Shown piece after piece: positions 51,229 to 59,580 of a stretch of DNA of 64,000 nt; positions within the stretch are counted from its first letter, which is position 1; every line of letters starts with the position of its first letter. The translations under genes were made by a program, and so were the position numbers. Under the pieces are notes generated by a model. It was given only the letters and a program-made list of their open reading frames with translations, was not told where the DNA came from and did not search any database. The stretch comes from a virus, in the IMG/VR virus record IMGVR_UViG_3300005577_000028, positions 1 to 64,000 of that record. The stretch is one strand, 5' to 3'.

Positions 51229-51239
51229 GTTGTTTCCTT

Positions 51240-51503
51240 TCAGCCGTTGGTCGTCGGCGGTATCGCGAAGAAGGACTTGATGTACGACACGGTCGGACCT
51301 TTCAGTATCACGGCCTCTTCGTCGCCGACCATCCGATCTGGCTCAGCACCGGGCCTCTCTTCATACAGCTGGTATCGATAGATACCCGCGTAGGATGAAG
51401 AGGCTTTGATCTTGCAACCGGTTGCGGTCAAGTTCTCAGCCGTCGGACAAAGAACGATGCATCGCTTCCCGTCAAGCATGATCTCAACCGGTGTCTCCAT
51501 CAT
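51240..51503 (-). CDS. Hypothetical protein in lysis cassette
   Basis: This 87-residue product starts in an ATGA overlap with the Rz stop. It has beta-like strands (EIMLDGKRCIVLCPTAENL). Family not recognised. Its place between spanins and endolysin suggests a lysis-related or regulatory role, unproven. Confidence 0.55.
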   Translation of the reverse strand: MMETPVEIMLDGKRCIVLCPTAENLTATGCKIKASSSYAGIYRYQLYEERPGAEPDRMVGDEEAVILKGPTVSYIKSFFAIPPTTNG

Positions 51504-52150
51504 TTCGTTGCTCCTTGGTCATCGACCTTCGTGGTCGTCGTCTGGCTCGGGTCCGTCTCCGTGGCGACACCGAGATGGCCGACGCACTCGTTGTAGTGCG
51601 CGACTACTTCGTTTGCGGCAGCTGCTTCTTCGTCAAGTTGGCGTGCAGTGCTTGCAGAAAGTCGGCACTGGAGACGGTCAGGGAGGGGTCCGACGCCGCC
51701 GGCTTGGGGCACGAGGCTACGACCGTCTGGATAGCCGGCGCAGGTGTTGGTGTCGACATCGACCCACAGGCCGTCAGCGCCGCCAGGGGCAAGAGGACGA
51801 GTGTCGACATCGAGAGCAGCTTGTTTCGCATGATTGACTTCCTTGAGTGCGGTTTGGTACTTCGTGGTGAGGCTCGCGATCTTGTCCTGATCGGCTTTTT
51901 CTTTCACGGCGTTGGCTGCGTCATGCTCTTGCAGAGCCTTCAACGCATCGGCGGCCATGTGTGTCTTCGTGTCGGCCCACACCTGCTTGTCGTGGTCGTA
52001 GTCCGACTGCAAGGCCGCGTACTTCGTGTCCGCCTTGCCTTGCGTGATGAGCGAGCCGTAGTGGTAGCCGAAGCCGAAGATGGCAGCGACCAGAGCCAGG
52101 ATCGCGATGAGCTTGATCCAAACCATGTAGGGAGTCAGTGCGGTGGGCAT
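51500..52150 (-). CDS. Rz-like inner-membrane spanin
   Basis: This 216-residue product has one N-terminal transmembrane helix (IKLIAILALVAAIFGFGYHYG), a long periplasmic helical region (about 40-110, KALQEHDAANAVKEKADQDKIASL) and a C-terminal part. This is the Rz topology. A second frame inside it encodes an Rz1-like lipoprotein. Together they should span the periplasm and fuse the membranes in the last step of lysis. Confidence 0.72.
   Translation of the reverse strand: MPTALTPYMVWIKLIAILALVAAIFGFGYHYGSLITQGKADTKYAALQSDYDHDKQVWADTKTHMAADALKALQEHDAANAVKEKADQDKIASLTTKYQTALKEVNHAKQAALDVDTRPLAPGGADGLWVDVDTNTCAGYPDGRSLVPQAGGVGPLPDRLQCRLSASTARQLDEEAAAANEVVAHYNECVGHLGVATETDPSQTTTTKVDDQGATK
51604..51831 (-). 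CDS. Rz1-like outer-membrane spanin lipoprotein (embedded)
   Basis: This 75-residue product lies wholly inside the Rz gene in another frame. It has a lipoprotein signal LLPLAALTAC|GS with the lipobox Cys at residue 22, then a Pro-rich mature part (STPTPAPAIQTVV). The embedded Rz/Rz1 design is as in phage lambda. Confidence 0.75.
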   Translation of the reverse strand: MRNKLLSMSTLVLLPLAALTACGSMSTPTPAPAIQTVVASCPKPAASDPSLTVSSADFLQALHANLTKKQLPQTK

Positions 52151-52172
52151 GTCGTTCTCACTTGTAGTAGGT

Positions 52173-52502
52173 TCAGGACTTGTGGTCCGTGGGGCAGTGG
52201 TCGTCGGGGCACGGGTACGTCGCGCAGGTGATGACGCTGAACTTGATGCCGTACCCGCGCATCAGCATGTCGAGGACCGCCACCACCTTGGCGATGAAGG
52301 CCACGATCAGGAACTCGGCCGCCCTGTTCTGGTTCCCGTCCCATGCGCTGACGACAGCGCCGACGCTGAAGCCGAACATGGTGACGATCTCGATCGCAAT
52401 CGTCAGCGGCGCCGACTTCGTCATCGCGTTCGCCGTGCAGATCGAGTGAACGGCCGCAACCAATGCGACCGCGAACATGAGCATGAGTAGTGGTGTGTTC
52501 AT
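52173..52502 (-). CDS. Membrane protein, holin candidate
   Basis: This 109-residue product has about three hydrophobic helices (residues 4-22, 35-52 and 63-82) and a Cys-rich C-terminus (CATYPCPDDHC). Its place before the spanins and endolysin suits a holin. It overlaps the upstream gene in ATGA. Confidence 0.6.
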   Translation of the reverse strand: MNTPLLMLMFAVALVAAVHSICTANAMTKSAPLTIAIEIVTMFGFSVGAVVSAWDGNQNRAAEFLIVAFIAKVVAVLDMLMRGYGIKFSVITCATYPCPDDHCPTDHKS

Positions 52503-52918
52503 GGCTGATCCTTTGCCGCATTCATGCGGTCGAAGACTTCGGAGTCGTGGTCTTCCTTCTCTTCGCGACCGGTGATGACGAGTCGGATGCGCTTCGCGAC
52601 CATGGGGACGATCCAGGGCCAGAACGCCGAGAGCAGGAACGCCAGCGGGTACGGATTCTGGAGCGACTTGTCGTAGTGCGATCCGAGGTACGTCGCCACG
52701 TATGGACTGACGAGACCGCCGATCATCACCGAGATCATGCTGTTCACCACTGCGTCAGACTTCGACGCCGGGTGATTCTTCACGTAGACGATAGCCGCAC
52801 CGAAGCCGCCGATGATCCAGACCCAGGGATCTTTGTGCTCGATGTGAGCAGCGACAGCTCCTTGCGCCCAGGCTTGGCCGCACACCAGGAGCAGGGTCAG
52901 TACAAGTTGACGGTTCAT
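52499..52918 (-). CDS. Membrane protein with signal-like start, second holin candidate
   Basis: This 139-residue product starts NRQLVLTLLLVCGQAWA|QG, which looks like a cleaved signal. Hydrophobic segments near 34-48 (WVWIIGGFGAAIVYV), 60-80 and 92-108 follow, and the tail is charged. It may act with the next gene as a holin/antiholin pair. Confidence 0.58.
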   Translation of the reverse strand: MNRQLVLTLLLVCGQAWAQGAVAAHIEHKDPWVWIIGGFGAAIVYVKNHPASKSDAVVNSMISVMIGGLVSPYVATYLGSHYDKSLQNPYPLAFLLSAFWPWIVPMVAKRIRLVITGREEKEDHDSEVFDRMNAAKDQP

Positions 52919-52948
52919 ACGTCCTCCCTTCTCCTGATGAAATTGCGA

Positions 52949-53563
52949 TCAACGATTCAAGCCGGTGACAAGCAGGCCGAGGTCGACGCCACCGATCGAT
53001 CGCAGCGGCTGGAGGTTCAGGTGCGAGACCGACACCCCACTTTCGTTGAGATCGATCTTCGGGTCGCCAGGCTGCGGAGTCGGCAGGTCGTTCGGCAACT
53101 GCGTCGCCGTGAGACTGACGTCGCCGCCACCTCCACCGCCCGAAGACGGCACGTGAGTGACAACCCACACGGCACCGTCTTCGGGGAAGACGTCGGCACT
53201 GTCCTGCAGGTGACCGTTCTTCCACACCGTGTAGCCAGGCGGGAAGCTCGCGCTCGACTCGACGTTGACGAAAATCTGCAAGACGGCACCGACGGCGATG
53301 ACGTTGCAGACCTCACGGAAGCCGAGGCCCAGCTTCCACTTCACGGCGAGGCCAGTGCTGGCCCGTGTGTGCTCTGTCGTCGGCAGCAAGACCCAAAGCC
53401 CGGCCACCGAAGAGGCCGAGGGCTGGGTCAAGACGCAGACAAGATCCTGTGGGCCGACGATGCCGAAGTCAACGACCCACGGGATACCGAGAGAGACCGG
53501 GCCGGTGTTCGCGTTGAACGTGACGGCGGCCGGTTGAAGGAAGGTTGGTGCTGGGGTTGTCAT
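52949..53563 (-). CDS. Hypothetical virion protein
   Basis: This 204-residue product is beta-rich with a Gly6 linker near residue 142 followed by a short tail domain. Family not recognised. It lies in a run of leftward structural-looking genes. Confidence 0.55.
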   Translation of the reverse strand: MTTPAPTFLQPAAVTFNANTGPVSLGIPWVVDFGIVGPQDLVCVLTQPSASSVAGLWVLLPTTEHTRASTGLAVKWKLGLGFREVCNVIAVGAVLQIFVNVESSASFPPGYTVWKNGHLQDSADVFPEDGAVWVVTHVPSSGGGGGGDVSLTATQLPNDLPTPQPGDPKIDLNESGVSVSHLNLQPLRSIGGVDLGLLVTGLNR

Positions 53564-53572
53564 CCCTACTCC

Positions 53573-54787
53573 TTATGTACATGTGATCCATGAGCTCGTG
53601 GCCGACGACCAGTACTTCGCGGGCTTCGAAACCCAGGCGCTTCCATTCCAGACCTTCCGGGGCTTGCCTGTCACCCAGCTCGTGCCGTTCCAGACCTTGA
53701 CGACACCTTGCGCAGTGCTTGTGCTTCGCGGTCCAATCGTGCTCGGATCGAAGTAGTCGGCGTCGACAAAGCCTCGCTTGAAGAACGCCATGCCATCGTT
53801 GTCGTAGCTTGCGCTTTGACGACGGCGACGCGGGGTCACCACACGATTCCGAATCACGCGCAGGTAGGCCGGGAAGCTGAACGTGGACCCGAGACTGTCG
53901 GTCGCGGTAACGACGACGGTCGACAGGGTCTCACCCTTCTGTGCCTGGTAGACCAGCGTCGGCGAGTTGGTGCCGACATTGACGCCATTGACCGTCCACT
54001 GGTAGCTGACGGTCCCCGAGTTGTTGGCCGCCGTCGTCGTGAACGTGGCGAACTGTCCGACGCTGACGACCTGCGACGCCGGAGTCGTGACGGTCAGGGC
54101 TGTCGGGTTCGGATAGAGGACGATGATCGCGGCGCTGGTGTCCGAGATCGCGGGGTCAACCGATGTCCACGTCGCGCTCAGCGTCGATCCACCACCCGAT
54201 GTAATCAACAGGTGACAGTTGTCCGTCGGGATGTTCAGCGAGCCATTGAGGTACTGGATGTCGTCAGTCCATCCAGCTGGCGGCGTGATCGTGTCTGTAG
54301 AGCCGACTGTGTTCTCGTGGCAACGCGCACCGAATGCGAGGTCACCGACTTGAACGACGCCGACCGTCGTGACCGTGATGGTCTGACTGGAGTTGTTCTG
54401 GTCGAGCTTGCCGTAGGTACGAATCGCCACGCCCTGCGGCGCACCGGTGACGATGTAGACGCGAACGATACCGTCCGAACCGCCGAAGACTTGCGGCGGT
54501 ACGAACGTGTACGTACCAGGCATGGCGTTGACGAATTGGCCGAAGCCACCCATCGTACCGCCAGAGCTGAAGAACGGGTTGTAGGCGCCGTTGACTCGAC
54601 TGGCTGTTCGGCCGGAACCATCCGGCTGGATAATGCCGACATCACCGTAAGCGAAGTTCTGGACGCCGTTGAAGTAAACAAGGATCGTCTCGCCGCCAGA
54701 GCACTTGAAGCTCTGGTTCCCCGACTCCACGTTGTATCCAGCTCCCGTGGAGTTCGCGGCGTAGACCAGTGTAGTCGCGAGTGCCAT
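53573..54787 (-). CDS. Ig-like appendage protein with WNG repeats
   Basis: This 404-residue product has an N-terminal beta domain. An Ig-like domain (about 225-310) contains TTPASQVVSVGQFATFTTTAANNSGTVSYQWTVNGV. The C-terminus has three short repeats VKVWNGTSWVTGKP, RKVWNGSAWVSKP and KYWSSATSSWI. Such Trp-Asn-Gly repeats end several tail proteins and may bind surface sugars. Confidence 0.62.
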   Translation of the reverse strand: MALATTLVYAANSTGAGYNVESGNQSFKCSGGETILVYFNGVQNFAYGDVGIIQPDGSGRTASRVNGAYNPFFSSGGTMGGFGQFVNAMPGTYTFVPPQVFGGSDGIVRVYIVTGAPQGVAIRTYGKLDQNNSSQTITVTTVGVVQVGDLAFGARCHENTVGSTDTITPPAGWTDDIQYLNGSLNIPTDNCHLLITSGGGSTLSATWTSVDPAISDTSAAIIVLYPNPTALTVTTPASQVVSVGQFATFTTTAANNSGTVSYQWTVNGVNVGTNSPTLVYQAQKGETLSTVVVTATDSLGSTFSFPAYLRVIRNRVVTPRRRRQSASYDNDGMAFFKRGFVDADYFDPSTIGPRSTSTAQGVVKVWNGTSWVTGKPRKVWNGSAWVSKPAKYWSSATSSWITCT

Positions 54788-54818
54788 GGTCAGTTCAGCT
54801 CACTGGTTGGTCCTGGCT

Positions 54819-56069
54819 TTACAGGTTGGAATGGCACTGATGAGACATCAGCTCGAAGGCGACAGTCGTGACCGTCACGTTGGCCGTGCCGTTCGACATC
54901 GCCAGCTCCTGACCCATGAACGCGGTGTTGAGAGGCAGGGTCGAACCCGTGATGAACGAATCCACGAGAACGTTGCCGGTCAGCACATCGGTCAGCTTGT
55001 AGCCAATGGTGCTGCCGTTCGGGTCGCAGGCCATCTCGAAGTCGTAGGTCTGACCGGCAGCCAGAGCCGAGCCCAGGGTGATCGCGTTCTTGACGGCGGT
55101 GCCGGCGTTGACGACCACAAGGCTCAGGGTCGAGGCCGAGTCCGTCGTGTCATGCCAGAGGCCGATACCGTTGCCAGTCAGGGTGTCGGAGATCACGTAG
55201 CCGGAGTTCGAATCGTTGAGACCGACGAACAGGCGAACGGTCGCGGCGGCCCAAAGACCGACGGCGAAGCGGGCATGGAACTGGAAGCCACCCTGCCCGC
55301 TGACATTGCCGCGCCAGTAGCGCTTTTCAGCTGTCGCCGTGCGAAGACCGAGGACCTGATTGGTCGTCGTCACCACGTTGGCCCAGCGCGTGCGCTTCTG
55401 CTGTGCGTAGATACCGGCCGACGGGGTCGGATGGCTGACTGTACCGCCAGAGGTCCAACCGACGCCGATGTTGAGACCGACGGTGGAGCCCGTGTTTGGG
55501 AAGTAGCAGCTGTAGCCGGACGAAGACAGGCGCTCCTGGAAGCGACGGAACTGGCCGTCCGGCGCAACCCACAGAGGCACCATGCGTTGAGCGACGGCAC
55601 CGCTGTAGATCGCAAGCGTGCTCGGATCGGGGGCGGCTGGCGCGTCGACTGTGGCCGCGGCCAGCGTGAGGCGATAGCCCACACCGGTCTGCTTGGGTGT
55701 CCCATCCGAACCGAAGTACGTCCAGTAGCCACTCGCGTCGAGGATCACGCGCTCGCCGAAGCCGAGTGTGCCGGCCCACAGGCGGACCACATTGGTGCCG
55801 TCGTAGAACTCGACGCGGATCGCATTGTTGACCGACAACGAATCGTTGGCGACGATCAGACCAGTGACGTTGCGACACGTGGATGCCGCAGGGGACGCGA
55901 CCACCGTGGTCGTCGTCGCGGTCGTGATCTGCGTCACGGCGGGGCCGCCGACACCGGTTGCAGCGGGTGTCGACTGGCTCACGTCCACGTAAGACGCCTG
56001 CACATCGATTGCGCCGGCAGAGCCTGTGACGACACGGATGATGGCAGTTGTGGAATTCAGATTTAGCAT
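54819..56069 (-). CDS. Large beta-rich virion protein
   Basis: This 416-residue product has an N-terminal part with VEFYDGTNVVRLWAG and a central domain containing HARFAVGLWAAATVRLFVGLNDSN, as in jelly-roll structural proteins of tail appendages. No enzymatic motif. It follows the docking-domain protein at 56079. Confidence 0.58.
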   Translation of the reverse strand: MLNLNSTTAIIRVVTGSAGAIDVQASYVDVSQSTPAATGVGGPAVTQITTATTTTVVASPAASTCRNVTGLIVANDSLSVNNAIRVEFYDGTNVVRLWAGTLGFGERVILDASGYWTYFGSDGTPKQTGVGYRLTLAAATVDAPAAPDPSTLAIYSGAVAQRMVPLWVAPDGQFRRFQERLSSSGYSCYFPNTGSTVGLNIGVGWTSGGTVSHPTPSAGIYAQQKRTRWANVVTTTNQVLGLRTATAEKRYWRGNVSGQGGFQFHARFAVGLWAAATVRLFVGLNDSNSGYVISDTLTGNGIGLWHDTTDSASTLSLVVVNAGTAVKNAITLGSALAAGQTYDFEMACDPNGSTIGYKLTDVLTGNVLVDSFITGSTLPLNTAFMGQELAMSNGTANVTVTTVAFELMSHQCHSNL

Positions 56070-56078
56070 GTCAGTACC

Positions 56079-56747
56079 TTAGTTTGTGTCGATCCAGATG
56101 TCACCAACCGCAGGATTTGCCGGCGCCGTCGTACCTACCGACACCGATGCCTCCGGGTGCCAATAGGTTCCGTCCCAGTAGACAGGACGACCCAGCGTTG
56201 ACGACCACGCTTGATAGCCGGTAGTACCGGGGTTAGGCGTCGTGTCACCAGCGGCCACAGCCACCGTGGCAGGATTGACCGTGGACCAGACCGGTGCAGA
56301 GCTGGAGCCCTGCGAGGTCAGCACCTGTCCGCTGGTACCGTAGTTCGCGCCCGAGAGACCCCAGGCACCGGCACCCGTGAATCGCAGCCGCTCTGTGCTG
56401 TTCGTGTAGAACCGCATGTCAGCGTTTGCACGCTGGACGAGCTGCGCGATGGACGACGAATCCTGACGGAACAGGAAGCCCGAGGTGCCGATGACGTTGC
56501 CGTTACCCGCGATTTCGATGCTGCCGTTCTGAGCACTGGGTGCTGCAACGCTGAACAGCGGAGATCCTGCCGCCGACGTGAGTGCGAGGTTGCCAGTCAG
56601 CGTGTTCGACCACTGACTGTCTCCACGCAGGAACATCGTCGAATCGGCGGTGCCCGTGCCCAGCGCTGCCGGGCTGACTACGTCAGTCGACAGCAGCTGG
56701 CACAGGTCCCCATTCGCATCGATGTAGATTGGAAGTCGATTTGCCAT
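56079..56747 (-). CDS. Appendage protein with LPIYIDANGDLCQLLS docking end
   Basis: This 222-residue product starts with NRLPIYIDANGDLCQLLSTD, almost the same as the N-terminus of the larger product at 56779-58611. Fibre-like strands with ERLRFTGAGAWGLSG follow, then an end with YWDGTYWHPE. The common start is probably a shared virion-attachment domain. Confidence 0.65.
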   Translation of the reverse strand: MANRLPIYIDANGDLCQLLSTDVVSPAALGTGTADSTMFLRGDSQWSNTLTGNLALTSAAGSPLFSVAAPSAQNGSIEIAGNGNVIGTSGFLFRQDSSSIAQLVQRANADMRFYTNSTERLRFTGAGAWGLSGANYGTSGQVLTSQGSSSAPVWSTVNPATVAVAAGDTTPNPGTTGYQAWSSTLGRPVYWDGTYWHPEASVSVGTTAPANPAVGDIWIDTN

Positions 56748-56778
56748 AGCGTTCCCTCATTCAAAAGCCATGGCCTCC

Positions 56779-58611
56779 TTAGGTCAGACGGATGGGCACG
56801 GGCGCCGGTTCGATCTGGAGCTGCGTCGTCGACAGAGCCTTGCCGACGTAGACGAGGTAACCCGTCGTCGGAGCAGTGGCCGTGATGCCGCCGGCTGTGC
56901 CGTTCGACAGGAAGTACTTCGAGCCAGCGGTCAGGCCACCCGAGCCGCCGGTCACGACGTCCCACTGGGCAGTCGTTGCCGTCAGCACGCCGTCGGTCGC
57001 GATGTTGCCGGCCGCACCGTTGTTCACCGACGTGTCGAGGACGAGGCCGGTGACGAGACGCGTGGCCGAGGCATTGGCTTGCGCCAGCTTGAACGTGCCC
57101 GATGCATCCGAGTAGACTGCACGACCGATGACGACCGTCGAGCCCTGGTTGTTCGTCAGCGACGTCTGCACGACAGCCGCGACAGAGGACACGGTCGTAC
57201 CGCTCGTGACGCGGCCGTATGTGTCGACCGTCACCTGGTTGTACGTGCCCGGGGTCGCGATGACGCCAGAGGCCAGGTCGAGGGTGGGGTTGCCTGCCGC
57301 GCCGTCGCCGTTGGAGACCGTGATGCGGCTGGAGCTTGCGGTCGCGACGCTGCGGTTCGCGAACGTGTTGGCACCCGTCTGTGCGACGATGCCGTTGCCA
57401 GCCAGGGCCGCGATGTTGGTCAGGCTCGTGCTCGAAGCCTGCGCGCCCACGTCAGCAGCGGTCGCAGTCGCGCCCGTCGTGACCCGACCGTAGGTGTCGA
57501 CCGTGAGCTTCGTATACGTGCCCGGCGAGACGATGCCGGATGCGAGATCGATACCCGAACCACCGACGACGATACGACCCGAGTTCGCAGTCACGACCGA
57601 CACGACGTTGCCGCTGATGCTGATGCCGTTGCCTTGCGACAGGTCGGTACCCTTGTTCAGCTGCGTGAACGTGATCGCAGTCGTGCCGACGGTGACGGCG
57701 CCGTTGTTGTTGCAGATCCACAGCGAGCCACCGTTGGAGGTGCCGGCCGTGTCGACGACAATGAAGGCACCGGTGAACTCGGCGCTCTGATCCATGTCGA
57801 CATGGCGCGTCAGGATGTACGGGTGCGTGCCGTCTCCCAGCTGCGTCAGCGTGTACAGGCCGTTGTTGGCCTGGGTCGCCTCGTTCTTGACGAAGACGAC
57901 CATGCCCACCGTGGTGGCCACGCCGTCAACCGTCAGCGCGCCGTTGGCAGTCGCCGTCAGGGTCGCACCCACGCCGGCCGTGCCGTTCGAGTACGTGTTG
58001 GTCGGGAGAGCCGCGGTCGTTGCAACCCACGCGGTCGGCTTCTGTTGCAGACCCTGCGCGATGTTGTCCACGTACTGCTTCGTCGCAGCCTGGAGAGCCG
58101 CAACAGGATCGGCAGCCAGGGTCACGGTGCCCGTGAATGTCGCGCCAGCGCCACCGGAGAGCTGAGCGTAGCGCGAGTCCACCAGGCTGCTGATGTCAGC
58201 AGCGAGAACTGCGGTCGTGCCCGAGACACGGCCGTAGGTGTCCCTCGTGAACTTGAGGAACGAGCCGGTGCCGCCGTCGGTCAGAGTTGCGAGGTCGAGG
58301 GTCGGATTGCCGCCCGAGCCGTTTGCATTCGCAACCGTCAGGCGCGCAGTCGACGCGACAGCGATCGAGACATCGGTGAACGTGTTGGTGCCGGTCTGGA
58401 CCATGAGGCCGGTGCTGTTCAGCGCCGCCAGGGCATCGAGACGCGCAGACCAGGCCTGCGTGTTGGTGCCGATCGTGAGACCCAGGTTGGCGACTGCACC
58501 GGACTGTGTCGTCGCTCCCGTACCACCCTGAGCGATGGCAAGGAAGTCGCCCGACAACATCTGGCACATGTCGTTGTTCGAGTCGATGTAGAGAGGAAGA
58601 ACTGCGGCCAT
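56779..58611 (-). CDS. Long tail fibre with YGRV repeats
   Basis: This 610-residue product starts LPLYIDSNNDMCQMLSGD, followed by AQGGTGATT as in many fibres. About three copies of a module with 'GNPTLDLA' and 'TYGRV(T/S)(T/S)G' form the shaft. The end is LTAGSKYFLSNGTAGGITATAP...GYLVYVGKALS, which resembles the end of the product at 58651-59265. It is probably a trimeric fibre. Confidence 0.7.
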   Translation of the reverse strand: MAAVLPLYIDSNNDMCQMLSGDFLAIAQGGTGATTQSGAVANLGLTIGTNTQAWSARLDALAALNSTGLMVQTGTNTFTDVSIAVASTARLTVANANGSGGNPTLDLATLTDGGTGSFLKFTRDTYGRVSGTTAVLAADISSLVDSRYAQLSGGAGATFTGTVTLAADPVAALQAATKQYVDNIAQGLQQKPTAWVATTAALPTNTYSNGTAGVGATLTATANGALTVDGVATTVGMVVFVKNEATQANNGLYTLTQLGDGTHPYILTRHVDMDQSAEFTGAFIVVDTAGTSNGGSLWICNNNGAVTVGTTAITFTQLNKGTDLSQGNGISISGNVVSVVTANSGRIVVGGSGIDLASGIVSPGTYTKLTVDTYGRVTTGATATAADVGAQASSTSLTNIAALAGNGIVAQTGANTFANRSVATASSSRITVSNGDGAAGNPTLDLASGVIATPGTYNQVTVDTYGRVTSGTTVSSVAAVVQTSLTNNQGSTVVIGRAVYSDASGTFKLAQANASATRLVTGLVLDTSVNNGAAGNIATDGVLTATTAQWDVVTGGSGGLTAGSKYFLSNGTAGGITATAPTTGYLVYVGKALSTTQLQIEPAPVPIRLT

Positions 58612-58650
58612 TGACTTTCTCCTAGTTGGCCGCCCACCGCGGCCTAGTTG

Positions 58651-59265
58651 TTACGCAAGCCGGATCACCGGCTGAAGATCGAGAACGAATTCTGTGGCGC
58701 TCAAGGCGTAACCTACCGGAACGAGGTAGGAACTCGCGGGAGCACCCTCCGACGTGACCGTAGAACGCAGAGCACCCGGAACATGGAGGTCCAAAAAGTA
58801 CCTCTGTCCGGGTTGGAGACCACCGACATCACCCGTGATCTGCTGCCACTGGAGTGCGGTGAGGACGAGGCTCCCCTCGACCAAGAAGTTACCAACGCCC
58901 AGCCAAGGCAGGACGCTCGAGTCAGCGTAGAGGCCGATGACGCGACGACCGACAAGATTGCCGATGGCGCCGAGGACCTGTGTGGGACTCGAAAGGAAGA
59001 CAGGGGTGCCGGGATTCATGTCGGCACCGGTGTTGTTCTGGTACGAGTAGTACGTGTTGGCGCCTTCCAGCGCCTGCGTCACCTGGCCCTGGAGCTTGCC
59101 CAGGGCCTGGCCGACGGTATCGCCGTTTTGTACAGGCACGGCGTTGCCTGGATCGAAGCCCGACAGTGTGTTCGGTGCCTTCGTCGGATCTTGCGCCTTG
59201 ACCTTCCCTCCCACGATTGGTAGCGTGGTCGAGTCGAGGTCGGCGTCAGTTACGATGGCGACCAT
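58651..59265 (-). CDS. Short fibre/appendage protein with shared C-terminal module
   Basis: This 204-residue product has an N-terminal helical stretch GDTVGQALGKLQGQVTQALEG, then NNTGADMNPGTPVFLSSP. Its end GGLQPGQRYFLDLHVPG...YLVPVGYALSATEFVLDLQP aligns in pattern with the end of the fibre at 56779. The module is likely exchanged between phages. Confidence 0.65.
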   Translation of the reverse strand: MVAIVTDADLDSTTLPIVGGKVKAQDPTKAPNTLSGFDPGNAVPVQNGDTVGQALGKLQGQVTQALEGANTYYSYQNNTGADMNPGTPVFLSSPTQVLGAIGNLVGRRVIGLYADSSVLPWLGVGNFLVEGSLVLTALQWQQITGDVGGLQPGQRYFLDLHVPGALRSTVTSEGAPASSYLVPVGYALSATEFVLDLQPVIRLA

Positions 59266-59277
59266 GAGCTTGTTCCT

Positions 59278-59562
59278 TTAACGTGGGCGATCGGCCTTGC
59301 CGTCCAACTTGTCGTAGATGCGATTCAGCATCTCGTGCATCTGCGCCTGGTGCTGTGTGAACATGGCTTCCAGGCGTTGGACGTGGCCGGAGAAGTCGTC
59401 CCTGCGAACGTAGTCCCTGGCGATGGCCTTGTTGAGCTCGAGCATGTCCTCGCGGAGTTTGTCGATTGCGCCCCACATGGCTTTCAGGAGAAAGCCGCCG
59501 AGAAAGGCGACGACGGCGAAAAGACCGTCGACCAGCAGAGTAGCGATGTCGAAGTGTTCCAT
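59278..59562 (-). CDS. Membrane-anchored coiled-coil protein
   Basis: This 94-residue product has one transmembrane helix (about 8-28, LLVDGLFAVVAFLGGFLLKAM) and a C-terminal helix with RLEAMFTQHQAQMHEML. Similar phage proteins are found near lysis or fibre genes; role unclear. Confidence 0.58.
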   Translation of the reverse strand: MEHFDIATLLVDGLFAVVAFLGGFLLKAMWGAIDKLREDMLELNKAIARDYVRRDDFSGHVQRLEAMFTQHQAQMHEMLNRIYDKLDGKADRPR

Positions 59563-59580
59563 GGCGTTTGCTGTCCGTCG

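Noticed and set aside
54786-58614. Long plus-strand frames opposite the leftward fibre genes
   Set aside because: Arg/Asp/Gly-rich shadow products; the minus-strand frames have clear fibre motifs and Shine-Dalgarno sites.
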